Assembly (NCBI GenBank): GCA_945917765.1
Contig: CAMEHU010000006.1
Location: 1-60,242, forward strand
Direction: 5' to 3'
DNA length: 60,242 nucleotides
DNA from: an uncultured Lachnospiraceae bacterium
GTDB taxonomy: Bacteria; Bacillota; Clostridia; TANB77; CAG-508
Shown: piece after piece, positions 9,110 through 16,474 of the stretch
How the letters are laid out: every line of letters begins with the position of its first letter
How positions within the stretch are numbered: position 1 is the stretch's first letter
The notes under the pieces: generated by a model
Database searches by the model: none
Told to the model about the DNA's origin: nothing
What the model saw: the letters and a program-made list of their open reading frames with translations, nothing else
Position numbers and translations under genes: made by a program

Positions 9110-9253
9110 CTAAACTTTTAAATTTTTTATCTGCATTAAAAAACACTCTTTTAAAATTTCATTTATATCTATATTTGAATTCTCATTAAAAACATATTTA
9201 ACCTTATATTTATTTTTCTCATTTTCATCTATTCTTTCTTTTTTCTTGTTCAT
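9110..9253 (-). CDS. Small ICE protein upstream of the recombinase, 47 residues
   Basis: A short frame opening MNKKKERIDENEKNKYKVKY and continuing VFNENSNIDINEIL lies just before the recombinase on the same strand. GGAGGCTGAAG gives a clear ribosome site. Very similar small frames with a YKVKY-VFNEN pattern are, as I recall, often found next to serine recombinases of clostridial elements, but no function is known. A role as recombination directionality factor is possible by position only. Confidence 0.6.
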   Translation of the reverse strand: MNKKKERIDENEKNKYKVKYVFNENSNIDINEILKECFLMQIKNLKV

Positions 9254-9371
9254 TCTTCAGCCTCCAATCTATCGAAATTTATTACATAAATATTATTTTC
9301 ATTAATATTATTTTTATTCATTTCTAAACTTTTCGATAAAGTGTACTGATTACAAGTGAAATTGGTATTTT

Positions 9372-9392
9372 TCACATAGGAATTGCACCTCT
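9372..9392 (-). promoter_or_regulatory. Possible start-stop minimal reading frame
   Basis: On the minus strand AGAGGTG lies eight bases before ATG TGA, a start codon followed at once by a stop. Such minimal frames can hold ribosomes and block or protect RNA. It sits downstream of the structured region 9453-9636 and upstream of the recombinase leader. The pattern is clear; the function is a guess. Confidence 0.35.
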
Positions 9393-9452
9393 CTGTCTAT
9401 TCGCAAAGCGACCCCTTTTCAACTAGGTCGAAGTATCATTATCCCTAATATA

Positions 9453-9636
9453 TTTCATCGCCAGTTCAAATCTACCATAATTTGATTTTTCCCTCGTTTT
9501 AGTCGCTATTTACTTTTCAAGTAACATTCGCCATCTTGGAGCTCTCTATATTAGTTAAAGTCTTGTAATCAATATATTCAGTTGTCAATGTGCAAAGAGG
9601 TTTTTGAAATCCTCTTTACACTAACTGGCGATGAAA
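9453..9636 (-). ncRNA. Candidate structured RNA closed by a 14-bp stem
   Basis: TTTCATCGCCAGTT (9453-9466) is the exact reverse complement of 9623-9636, closing a 184-base region with no frame. Inside, AAAGAGG/CCTCTTT forms a hairpin (about 9594-9617). Downstream on the minus strand more stems follow (GACC/GGTC and TCGC-TTT-GCGA around 9398-9435). GC content is higher than in nearby spacers. It lies between the ORF8-like gene and the recombinase leader. I cannot match it to a named RNA family. Confidence 0.55.
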
Positions 9637-9659
9637 ATGAGCTACCTTGATAAAAAAAG

Positions 9660-9854
9660 TTATATTTTTTTGAATTTTTTAATTTTCAAGATGAGTTTAT
9701 CAACTATATAATCCTTAGAATCTTGATTAAACTTACCATCTATCTTGCATTCTTGATTTATTACACTTTCAAATTCCAAGATTAACTTAAAAGTCGCCTC
9801 CAAGTTTCCATCTACTGCTTTTCTAACATTCATTACTAGCTCTTTATTATTCAT
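9660..9854 (-). CDS. ORF8-like helix-turn-helix protein (HTH_16)
   Basis: This 64-residue protein has the pattern of the conjugative-transposon helix-turn-helix domain: VRKAVDGNLEATFKLILEFE, then a basic tail KLILKIKKFKKI. In Tn916 the equivalent ORF8 acts with ORF7 to switch on transfer genes. Its ATG overlaps the end of the sigma-like gene by eight bases (ATGAATAA), so the two are translationally coupled. Confidence 0.8.
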   Translation of the reverse strand: MNNKELVMNVRKAVDGNLEATFKLILEFESVINQECKIDGKFNQDSKDYIVDKLILKIKKFKKI

Positions 9855-10251
9855 AATCTTCTTCCTCCATATATTTTTTTAATTTCTTCCTTGTTCTGCT
9901 TTTTAGTGAATACACACTTTCAATATCAATATTAAGAACTTCACTTATTTCCGTTAAAGATAGTTTTGATTTTAATAATTTAACTAGCTTTTGTTCAGTC
10001 TTACTTAATTTCTTAAATCCTCTCTCAAATCTTTCTTCAATTGTTCTTTCGTATAAACAAAGAGATGAGCCATCATCAATGAAACTTGATAATGACACAT
10101 CTCTAGATATAACATCGCTGAAAGAACTCTCCCTTTCTTGAGATCTTTTAACCTTTCTTACATAGTCAATTGCAGAATGTTTAATAAGTTTAATCATATA
10201 TGCAGTAAATGCCCTTGCAATTTCTTTATCTGAATATTCTTTGTAATCCAT
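9847..10251 (-). CDS. ORF7-like sigma-70-type regulator
   Basis: The 134-residue protein looks like the small sigma-like regulators of Tn916-type elements. A region-2-like helix (AFTAYMIKLIKHSAIDYVRK) is followed by an acidic linker and a C-terminal region 4-like helix-turn-helix, FKKLSKTEQKLVKLL and LTEISEVLNIDIESVYSLK. The start at MDYKEY (10251) is chosen because GGAGGAG lies just before it. With the overlapping ORF8-like gene it probably controls excision and transfer. The inverted repeat at 10281-10464 lies in its upstream region. Confidence 0.82.
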   Translation of the reverse strand: MDYKEYSDKEIARAFTAYMIKLIKHSAIDYVRKVKRSQERESSFSDVISRDVSLSSFIDDGSSLCLYERTIEERFERGFKKLSKTEQKLVKLLKSKLSLTEISEVLNIDIESVYSLKSRTRKKLKKYMEEEDYE

Positions 10252-10280
10252 ACAAACTCCTCCAATCAATCTTTTTGAAT

Positions 10281-10464
10281 AAAGTCCAAATTGATTAGAG
10301 GTAATATTGAATTACATCTTTCTTCTTATTTAATTATTATAGTTACTACATAAACATCCCCCATTTATAAAAATTAAAAAGCCCATAAATTGTTAAGTAA
10401 TACATAGTTATCTTTAGTGCATTAAAATTCTACATTTGTATATTACCTCTAATTTATGGACTTT
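10281..10464. repeat. Inverted repeat pair upstream of the sigma-like gene
   Basis: AAAGTCCA and TTAGAGGTAATAT at 10281-10307 recur inverted at 10440-10464, with a two-base length difference and 132 bases between. They could be two regulator sites facing each other or a long RNA stem. They are in the divergent region between the sigma-like gene and the Spo0A-like gene. No gene is seen between them. Confidence 0.55.
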
Positions 10465-10507
10465 GTCCTGTATGCATAGTAGTACATTTTTTTCTACTCA
10501 TGTTGTA

Positions 10508-10602
10508 AAGTAGCAAAAATAGGTAAAAAGTAGCAAAAAGTAGCAATTTTTTTGTTTTTATGTCGAGCAATTATTGTAAATAATTTTGCTTCATGATATA
10601 AT
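10508..10602 (+). promoter_or_regulatory. Promoter with phased repeats for Spo0A-like gene 1
   Basis: Three copies of AAGTAGCAA begin at 10508, 10528 and 10538, that is 20 and 10 bases apart and so on one face of the helix. Downstream are ATGTCGAGC (10559-10567, one mismatch to a 0A box core), TTGTAA (10574-10579), a 17-base spacer and TATAAT (10597-10602). The layout is that of an activated promoter, likely bound by a response regulator, perhaps autogenously. Confidence 0.55.
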
Positions 10603-10670
10603 CCTAACAGTTAGAAATCAATCGTAGAGCTCACTTCAAACACTTTATTATTTTTACGGAGGTATATGCA

Positions 10671-11381
10671 ATGATTAATCTTATGATTGCAGAGGACGAT
10701 ATAAATATCGGTTCAACTTATGTTCAATTTCTAACCAAAGACAAGGAGATTAAAATTGTCTCATTTACTACAGATGGCGAAAGAGCTTTAAAGGAATATT
10801 TAGAAAAAAAACCAGACATTCTACTTTTAGATTTAGATATGCCTAAGATGAATGGTTTAGAGATTATTGAATACTTAAGTAAAATTCCAGAAGAGCGAAA
10901 TAAATGTAACATTATTGTCATAACTGGAGATAGACTAAAAATTGGAAAAATTAGAAAAGCATCTAAAGTATATAAAATAATTGAAAAGCCTATTGAGTAT
11001 GAAAATTTAGTAGAGTTTATTAAACAAGTTCCTCTATCTAAAAACAATGACTTCGAAAAAAAGAAAAAAGATATGTTTATTGCACTAAAATTAAAACCCT
11101 CTTCAAAGGGAACCAAGTGTCTCTCAGAAGCAATTGATATTACCTATAACGATCCTACATTGGAGGACAATCTAAACCATTTATACAAAGTTGTTTCTAT
11201 AAGAAGAAAAATTACTTTTAGTAAGGCTAAATGGAGAATTATTAATTCTATTAAAAGAATAAATGAAGTTGCTCCTGAAGATATTTTAAAAAAATTTTTT
11301 TATGTTTATGATAAAAATGATGAAGTTACTCCAAAGAATTTCTTTTCTTATGTAAGAGATTATCTTGAAAAAAATGTATAA
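10671..11381 (+). CDS. Spo0A-like response regulator 1
   Basis: A receiver domain (1-120) has the acidic pair AEDD near the start, the phosphoacceptor Asp in ILLLDLDMPKMNG (about 55), a conserved Thr (VITGD) and the Lys in IIEKPI. The C-terminal part (about 140-236) matches the Spo0A DNA-binding fold in outline: LKLKPSSKGTKCLSEAI, then NHLYKVVSIRRKITFSKAKW. It is shorter and diverged from host Spo0A, and no kinase is beside it. ACGGAGG precedes the ATG. It is the only plus-strand gene of the ICE core. It may sense the host phosphorelay and tie ICE genes to sporulation state, which is inference. Confidence 0.75.
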   Translation: MINLMIAEDDINIGSTYVQFLTKDKEIKIVSFTTDGERALKEYLEKKPDILLLDLDMPKMNGLEIIEYLSKIPEERNKCNIIVITGDRLKIGKIRKASKVYKIIEKPIEYENLVEFIKQVPLSKNNDFEKKKKDMFIALKLKPSSKGTKCLSEAIDITYNDPTLEDNLNHLYKVVSIRRKITFSKAKWRIINSIKRINEVAPEDILKKFFYVYDKNDEVTPKNFFSYVRDYLEKNV

Positions 11382-11382
11382 T

Positions 11383-11428
11383 AAAAGAGCTTATTATAGA
11401 TATTATATTTATAATAAGCTCTTATTTA
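11383..11428. terminator. Bidirectional terminator
   Basis: AAGAGCTTATTATA pairs with TATAATAAGCTCTT and is flanked by A and T runs. It serves both the Spo0A-like gene 1 and the converging small gene at 11435. Confidence 0.8.
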
Positions 11429-11434
11429 TTTCTA

Positions 11435-11692
11435 TTAACAATAATATTTTTTTAATTTTTGAGCTTGTCTCTTAGTTAATTTATTGTTTAGAAATGCAAT
11501 ATTAATCATTAAGTGTAAATTGCATTTTTCCATTTTATTTTTTGTAAATACAATTTCCTCTAGAACATAGTTAGGAATAGTAAATTCAAATTTCTTTTGA
11601 ATTTCTTCGCATTGCTCAATAATATGTCTCATTTTTATAAGTAATTCTTGTAATTCTTCTGTAGAATAGCTTTCGCCGTACATCATAGGCAT
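11435..11692 (-). CDS. Hypothetical helical protein, 85 residues
   Basis: The protein looks all-helical, with LQELLIKMRHIIEQCEEIQK early and a basic end LNNKLTKRQAQKLKKYYC. No membrane segment or known motif is seen. The start is either 11692 or the internal ATG at 11686, which has better spacing to GAAGG. I do not recognise the family. It sits alone between two regulators' territories and converges on Spo0A-like gene 1. Confidence 0.55.
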   Translation of the reverse strand: MPMMYGESYSTEELQELLIKMRHIIEQCEEIQKKFEFTIPNYVLEEIVFTKNKMEKCNLHLMINIAFLNNKLTKRQAQKLKKYYC

Positions 11693-11902
11693 TACCTTCT
11701 TCTCTACATTAAATATATAATTCTTATTTTTATAATTTTACATATATTTAATACAAAACTATATTTTTCCAAATACAGTTTCATTAAATTTTGTTAATTT
11801 TTTATTAAAATCTTAAATAGAATGTTGCATCTAACTTTATTATTATACTTTTTATTAATATTATACAAAAATTATAAATATTTTATTTTTTTACAATATA
11901 AT

Positions 11903-11950
11903 AAAAAAAAGTTTATAATAGTTATATATAAATACAATTATTATAAACTT
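11903..11950 (-). terminator. Terminator of the hydrolase gene
   Basis: AAGTTTATAAT pairs with ATTATAAACTT over an 18-base loop. On the minus strand the stem is followed by a run of eight T. The rest of 11693-12039 is plain AT-rich DNA without a gene. Confidence 0.7.
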
Positions 11951-12039
11951 CTTTTGTATCAATTATTATAATTAATATCTTCTGTATCTGAAAACAATCT
12001 TATATAGCCATACAAAGAAATATATACATAATCGAAGAT

Positions 12040-13959
12040 TTAATTTGTTGAAATATATACATCCATATCTACCGAAAAATTCTGTGGTAATGGATCTTCC
12101 CATTCTTGTTGCATAATCTCGTAGCTTATTTTATAATCTACTCCACTATCAACATTTGTAAAATTATTCAATTGTAGCTCTATCTCATCATCTTCAATTG
12201 TGGTATATATATATTGATTATTTCCTAATGCGTAATCATATCCAAATTCAAATATTGCAGTTACTAATCTATATTGTCGTTCTAAAGTAGCATTTTTCTT
12301 TATATTGATTATTAGTTTTATTTTGTCAGAATTTAAAGTAAAAAACTTACCAAAATCATTCCCATTAAAATTCTTTATAGTTCCTAAATAATATTTATTT
12401 ACATTATTTGGAATAGTTGCGTGTCCTGCAAAAATTGGGGTATCTAATGATTCAACAGCTGAGAATCTTCCCGAATACGCAACCTTGTCCAAATCCCACG
12501 CTCCACTTTGAGTAACAACCTGTATTTCAGCAAACTGATCAAAATTCCAATTCATTGGCATACTGAATCCCATATTTCCAGAATACCCCGTGGACATATC
12601 ACTTACAAAGCATGTTGTTGCATACCCTGCATTCATGACCCTTGAACACGCATTTCTAGTTCCATAAATTCCAATTTTAAACATATTATTTAATTCTGTC
12701 ATTTTATTTTTTATACTTGAAAAATATGGTAATATATAATTTGTTATTTGAGCATCAGTCACGTCCATATCTACTGCAAAATAAATAACATTATTATTAG
12801 GAATGCCATGTTTCTTTGCGGCATGTACAGCGCTTAATGCATCTGTTGTTCCACGTGCTGAACTAAAATAATCTATATTAGTACCAGACTCTTGAAAAAT
12901 AGGGAAAAACTTTAATCCAGAATTTAATATTCTCTGTGGTTCTCCTGGTCTTAGTTGTTTAAAATTTCCACCTGTCAAATATCTTCCTACAACGGTATAT
13001 CCATTAGATAATAAATAATTAATTCTTTCCTGCGTCATTTCAAATCTAGTATCACACGCTGTACAACTTCTATCAGGATTTCCTTTACTTAATAATAAAG
13101 ACATCCAAGTATCAACATCTACATTTCCGGTTACATTCAGCATCATTTCTGTTTGAAACTCTGAAACTTTTTGAATCAATTCAGAATCGTACACATCGCT
13201 CTCTAAATATGCGTTAAATCCATTACAATATAAAGCATATCTAACTAATAATATAAATTTTTTTATAGTATCTGCTGAATATGTAGTTCCATTATATGGT
13301 AAAATCGGCAAAAGACTTTTTGTTCCAGCGCCAAAATTTCCTGTTGCTTGACTTATGGAAAATCCCTCTAACGCCTGTAAAGCAATTATCATTGATTTAT
13401 TCATTTGTCTTCCATAAACTCCGTCACATGGTTCATATTCTATATATCCAGGAAATCTTCTGTTTAATTCTTGCTGAATATATCTTATCATACCACTTCC
13501 GCCAGAAATTAATTTGTATTGATTCATAGATAATAATGCCTTCATAACACTTACCGTTACCTCAGAACCTGGATTTACCATACCAGCATCTGTTTTCATA
13601 CTTCTTATTGCATCACCCGTTCCTCCATAAAAGTGGCGAGTAATAGATGATGCACCTACACTATATCCCTTACACCATAATGCCCCCTGTATAATTGCAT
13701 AAATATTATCTTGATACGGATCTCCTTGTGTTTGTTGTAACACTCCATTTGGAAACCTCTCAATAAATCTTGCAGTTGTGGTTGGACCAAAATTATCTGA
13801 TGTATTAGTTATACCTAATTCGATTTGTAAAGCCCTCCTTAAAGCATAAATTGTAGTCCATCCAGTATTCCCATTTTCTGGAATAATATTATAACCGCTG
13901 TTGTTTCCATAAGTTTGATTTAGCCATATTTGAGTTGCCTCTACCATTGGATCACTCAT
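12040..13959 (-). CDS. Cell-wall hydrolase: PG-binding repeats plus DUF1906 glycosidase-like domain
   Basis: The 639 residues hold two to three peptidoglycan-binding-like repeats (about 1-300, for example QKVSEFQTEMMLNVTGNVDV), then a Rv2525c-like glycoside hydrolase-like domain (about 305-500) with GYTVVGRYLTGG, FPIFQESG and YFAVDMDV, whose acidic residues resemble the active-site acids of the related GH25 fold, and a beta-rich C-terminal domain. There is no signal peptide: it opens MSDPMVEATQIWL, so release by lysis or another route is needed. Its promoter has a perfect 0A box. It lies between two Spo0A-like genes, suggesting that they control it. Role in mating, spore or mother-cell lysis is open. 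Confidence 0.8.
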   Translation of the reverse strand: MSDPMVEATQIWLNQTYGNNSGYNIIPENGNTGWTTIYALRRALQIELGITNTSDNFGPTTTARFIERFPNGVLQQTQGDPYQDNIYAIIQGALWCKGYSVGASSITRHFYGGTGDAIRSMKTDAGMVNPGSEVTVSVMKALLSMNQYKLISGGSGMIRYIQQELNRRFPGYIEYEPCDGVYGRQMNKSMIIALQALEGFSISQATGNFGAGTKSLLPILPYNGTTYSADTIKKFILLVRYALYCNGFNAYLESDVYDSELIQKVSEFQTEMMLNVTGNVDVDTWMSLLLSKGNPDRSCTACDTRFEMTQERINYLLSNGYTVVGRYLTGGNFKQLRPGEPQRILNSGLKFFPIFQESGTNIDYFSSARGTTDALSAVHAAKKHGIPNNNVIYFAVDMDVTDAQITNYILPYFSSIKNKMTELNNMFKIGIYGTRNACSRVMNAGYATTCFVSDMSTGYSGNMGFSMPMNWNFDQFAEIQVVTQSGAWDLDKVAYSGRFSAVESLDTPIFAGHATIPNNVNKYYLGTIKNFNGNDFGKFFTLNSDKIKLIINIKKNATLERQYRLVTAIFEFGYDYALGNNQYIYTTIEDDEIELQLNNFTNVDSGVDYKISYEIMQQEWEDPLPQNFSVDMDVYISTN

Positions 13960-14017
13960 AAAAATTCCTCCTTTCGTTTTTTCTTATTTTGTCATTTCTT
14001 TTTGTTGTTATATTATA

Positions 14018-14050
14018 ATTATATTCAACTTTTTTTAGTTTTGTCGAAAA
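14018..14050 (-). promoter_or_regulatory. 0A-box promoter of the hydrolase gene
   Basis: On the plus strand TTTTGTCGAAAA (14039-14050) is a perfect Spo0A box. Read on the minus strand it overlaps a -35-like TCGACA (14042-14047), followed by an 18-base spacer and TATAAT (14018-14023). A 0A box over the -35 element is the layout of Spo0A-activated sigma-A promoters such as spoIIG. Confidence 0.7.
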
Positions 14051-14113
14051 GTGTAAAAAAATGTAAATTTAACATTAAATTATTTTACTCTTTTAATAAA
14101 TACCATATATCTT

Positions 14114-14848
14114 TTAAGATAAAACTTTATTTACAATTGTCATTATAACTGTTTTGGGAGTAGGTTTTCTATCATAACCATATCCAAAGTAATCTATCAT
14201 GTAATCCATTTCACATTCATTATACATATTGTTGGTAGCCTTAACTATATTATTTTTTATATTTCCAACAGATTTTCCAAATCTATGTGCAATTAAAGGA
14301 TATACGTTTTTTTCTAGATTATTAATAAGCATTTCTGAATTTTTGTTATTGCTAATTATAAACATTATAGTTTCCATTATATACTTCGTCCCATTATGCT
14401 TTATATTGTATTTTAGTTTTAATAATTCATCCAATACCTTATCTTTATAATTATTACTTCTTTTTTGTTTTTCTAAATTGTTTATATTTTTATTAATAAT
14501 TGATAAAGCATTTTCAAACCCTAAATCTTTATAAACTACATCTAATACGTTATATTTAGATTTAACCTTATTTATTAGTTTATCATCTCCAGAAACAATA
14601 ATTACTTCTGGTTTATGTTTATAACATCTTAATGTTTCCAGTTTCTTTAACACTTCTTCACCATTTTCATATGGCATTATTAAATCAAGCAAAATCAAAT
14701 CAATTTTGCAATCTTTTATTGATTTCAAAGTTTCTTGTACACTACTCGTTATTTTTACTAATCTTATTTTTTCATTTCTATAAAGAATAAGATTTGATAG
14801 ATTCTTTATATATTCAATATTATCATCTGCAATTAATAAATTAAGCAT
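14114..14848 (-). CDS. Spo0A-like response regulator 2
   Basis: A receiver domain has NLLIADDN, the phosphoacceptor in LILLDLIMPYENG (about 57) and VIIVSGDD. The C-terminal region (about 145-244) resembles the Spo0A DNA-binding domain: LKLKYNIKHNGTKYIMETIM, then YPLIAHRFGKSVGNIKNNIV and DYFGYGYDRKPTPK, close in order to the host Spo0A signature. The usual Lys-Pro after beta-5 is replaced by YKDLG. AAAGGAGGAG precedes the ATG. It lies upstream of the hydrolase on the same strand, with the 0A-box promoter between. It differs strongly from regulator 1. Confidence 0.8.
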   Translation of the reverse strand: MLNLLIADDNIEYIKNLSNLILYRNEKIRLVKITSSVQETLKSIKDCKIDLILLDLIMPYENGEEVLKKLETLRCYKHKPEVIIVSGDDKLINKVKSKYNVLDVVYKDLGFENALSIINKNINNLEKQKRSNNYKDKVLDELLKLKYNIKHNGTKYIMETIMFIISNNKNSEMLINNLEKNVYPLIAHRFGKSVGNIKNNIVKATNNMYNECEMDYMIDYFGYGYDRKPTPKTVIMTIVNKVLS

Positions 14849-15340
14849 TTCTCCTCCTTTCTATCTCTCAAACAGCTACAATTGATAAAATCCTACGTGT
14901 TTATCCCTTTGATTTATATTTTTCCATAACACAATCTCTATATAATACAAAAAGAAGATATTCTTAGTGTAGAATATCCTCATGTAAAATAATAGTATCT
15001 ATGCTTGATTAAGATTTTCTTGTCCTAAGATTTTTTCGAAAAGTTACATATTCTTTTTTATAATAGTAAATAAATTACTAATTTTAATTAACCTTTTATG
15101 ATATGCTCGCGCTCTATTCATTACCATATTTTAACTTTGGCTTATTCTTAATTCTAATTATCTGAAGTCACATAAATTATCTTATTCTTCTTTTAATTTT
15201 TCAATTAAATTGTATGCTTATTTTTAGCATCAAACAGTTTTGAATTCTATTTCATCTTTTAGAGTAATTTACTCAAGTTAAAATTCATGTCTCTACTAAC
15301 TTTACCTACAAGCAAAGAATAGTATTTTGTTTAACTTAAT
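14849..15340. other. Long spacer without a recognised gene
   Basis: I see no frame with a ribosome site. A hairpin GATATTCT/AGAATATC lies around 14953-14975, and TTTTTCGAAAAG around 15025-15036 is a weak 0A-like palindrome. Composition is about that of ICE spacers; decayed DNA or the regulator 2 promoter region are the likely contents. Confidence 0.5.
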
Positions 15341-15372
15341 AAAAGGGGTGCTCAATGAACACCCCTTTTTTG
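15341..15372. terminator. Bidirectional terminator by the secreted-protein gene
   Basis: AAAAGGGGTG and CACCCCTTTT form a 10-base stem with a nine-base loop, with T runs on both strands. It follows the gene at 15414 on the minus strand. Confidence 0.85.
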
Positions 15373-15413
15373 GAAATAATAGTATGCGTGCCTATACTAA
15401 TTAAGTCAAATGA

Positions 15414-15992
15414 TTAATAATAGTCGAACCATGCATGAACATCAACCGTTCTGGGTTCATATATGGTATTAGAATTCATGGCATTATAATGTAATCTGCA
15501 GTCCGAGTACTGAGATATTGTGAAATAGTTGCTCACAAAAAAGTAGTAGCCGTCTGCATCGGGTGAGGTAGTATATGTGGTGCAATACAATTGTCCTCTA
15601 TCCACATGCGGATACTGCTGTAAAATCACAGGCATCTCTACACTCGGTCCAGAACTTGTTGGCTTAAACGCAATACACATACGTACATGAGTTGCAGTTC
15701 CTCCTCCAACAGTTCTCCATGCACCATAGTTTTCTCCAGTAAACTGCACATGACCCAGATACATGCTAGTTGCATTAACTGAGGCAGGTGAGCCTACCAA
15801 AGAATCCTTGATTGCTTCAAGTTTCTTCACTGTTTCCATCGATGTCATATCAGCATCTGTCTGTACACTTTCTGTATGTACGTCATCTGTCGTTGCAGCA
15901 TATGCACTTCCGCTTACGGCAAGTGAAGCAATAACAAGGCTTGAAATACATGCAACGCATTTCCGCACTAAGCTGTTTACATTTTTTTTCAT
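15414..15992 (-). CDS. Secreted protein of unknown function, compositional outlier
   Basis: A clear signal peptide (basic start, hydrophobic core CISSLVIASLAVSGSAYA, cleavage after AYA) leads a mature region of about 160 residues with a Ser/Thr/Asp-rich start and a beta-rich remainder (VHAWFDYY end, three Cys in the mature part). No family is recognised. Codon use is clearly more GC-rich than in every neighbour (GCA, ACC, CTG, GTC, CCG are common). It holds a CGG at codon 10 that must be arginine in the signal peptide, the only in-frame CGG in the window that is not a shift site. Both facts suggest recent arrival from another host. AAAAGGAGG precedes the ATG. Confidence 0.75.
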   Translation of the reverse strand: MKKNVNSLVRKCVACISSLVIASLAVSGSAYAATTDDVHTESVQTDADMTSMETVKKLEAIKDSLVGSPASVNATSMYLGHVQFTGENYGAWRTVGGGTATHVRMCIAFKPTSSGPSVEMPVILQQYPHVDRGQLYCTTYTTSPDADGYYFFVSNYFTISQYSDCRLHYNAMNSNTIYEPRTVDVHAWFDYY

Positions 15993-16474
15993 AAAAAGTC
16001 CTCCTTTTTAATTGCACGCATACCATATTCCCTTTTATCTAAAACCTGAGTTAACAGGAAATAGAATATAAATTATTTTTTATAAGAATACTATACAATA
16101 CAGTGAAAATCAATATATATTTTTTACACTTTTTTACACTTTAATGCTTTATAACCTCAATTATGCTAATAATCCTCAATTTTTTTATATTTTCAACAAA
16201 ATTTTGCATCTTAACAGACATTTTACTTACTTACATATATTTAACTATATCTTTGGGAAGACATTTTATTTTGGAAATTATTAAAAATTTTGAACAGAAC
16301 ATTATCAAAAAATTCAAACTATATTAAATACTATTAGTTCTAATTATTTTGAAAAAATTTATATACTTAGTTAAAGGATAGGATTTCTCCTATCCCTAAC
16401 AAAAAATAATTAATCTATAATATGAATTCATATTTTCATACAATTATTATATTAAAAAAAGATAAAAGTCAACA
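15993..16474. other. Spacer with a hairpin, no gene seen
   Basis: TTTTTTACAC followed by TTTTTTACACTTT (about 16117-16141) repeats a string also present next to the 0A box at 14045-14060 (minus strand). A hairpin GGATAGGA/TCCTATCC at 16376-16395 follows the SpaA-like gene on the minus strand and may be its terminator, although the T tail is short. No coding frame was found. Confidence 0.5.

Noticed and set aside
15963-15966. An eighth CGG frameshift in the secreted-protein gene
   Set aside because: A +1 shift there destroys the signal peptide and meets a stop after about 17 codons, while the zero frame is a complete secreted protein.
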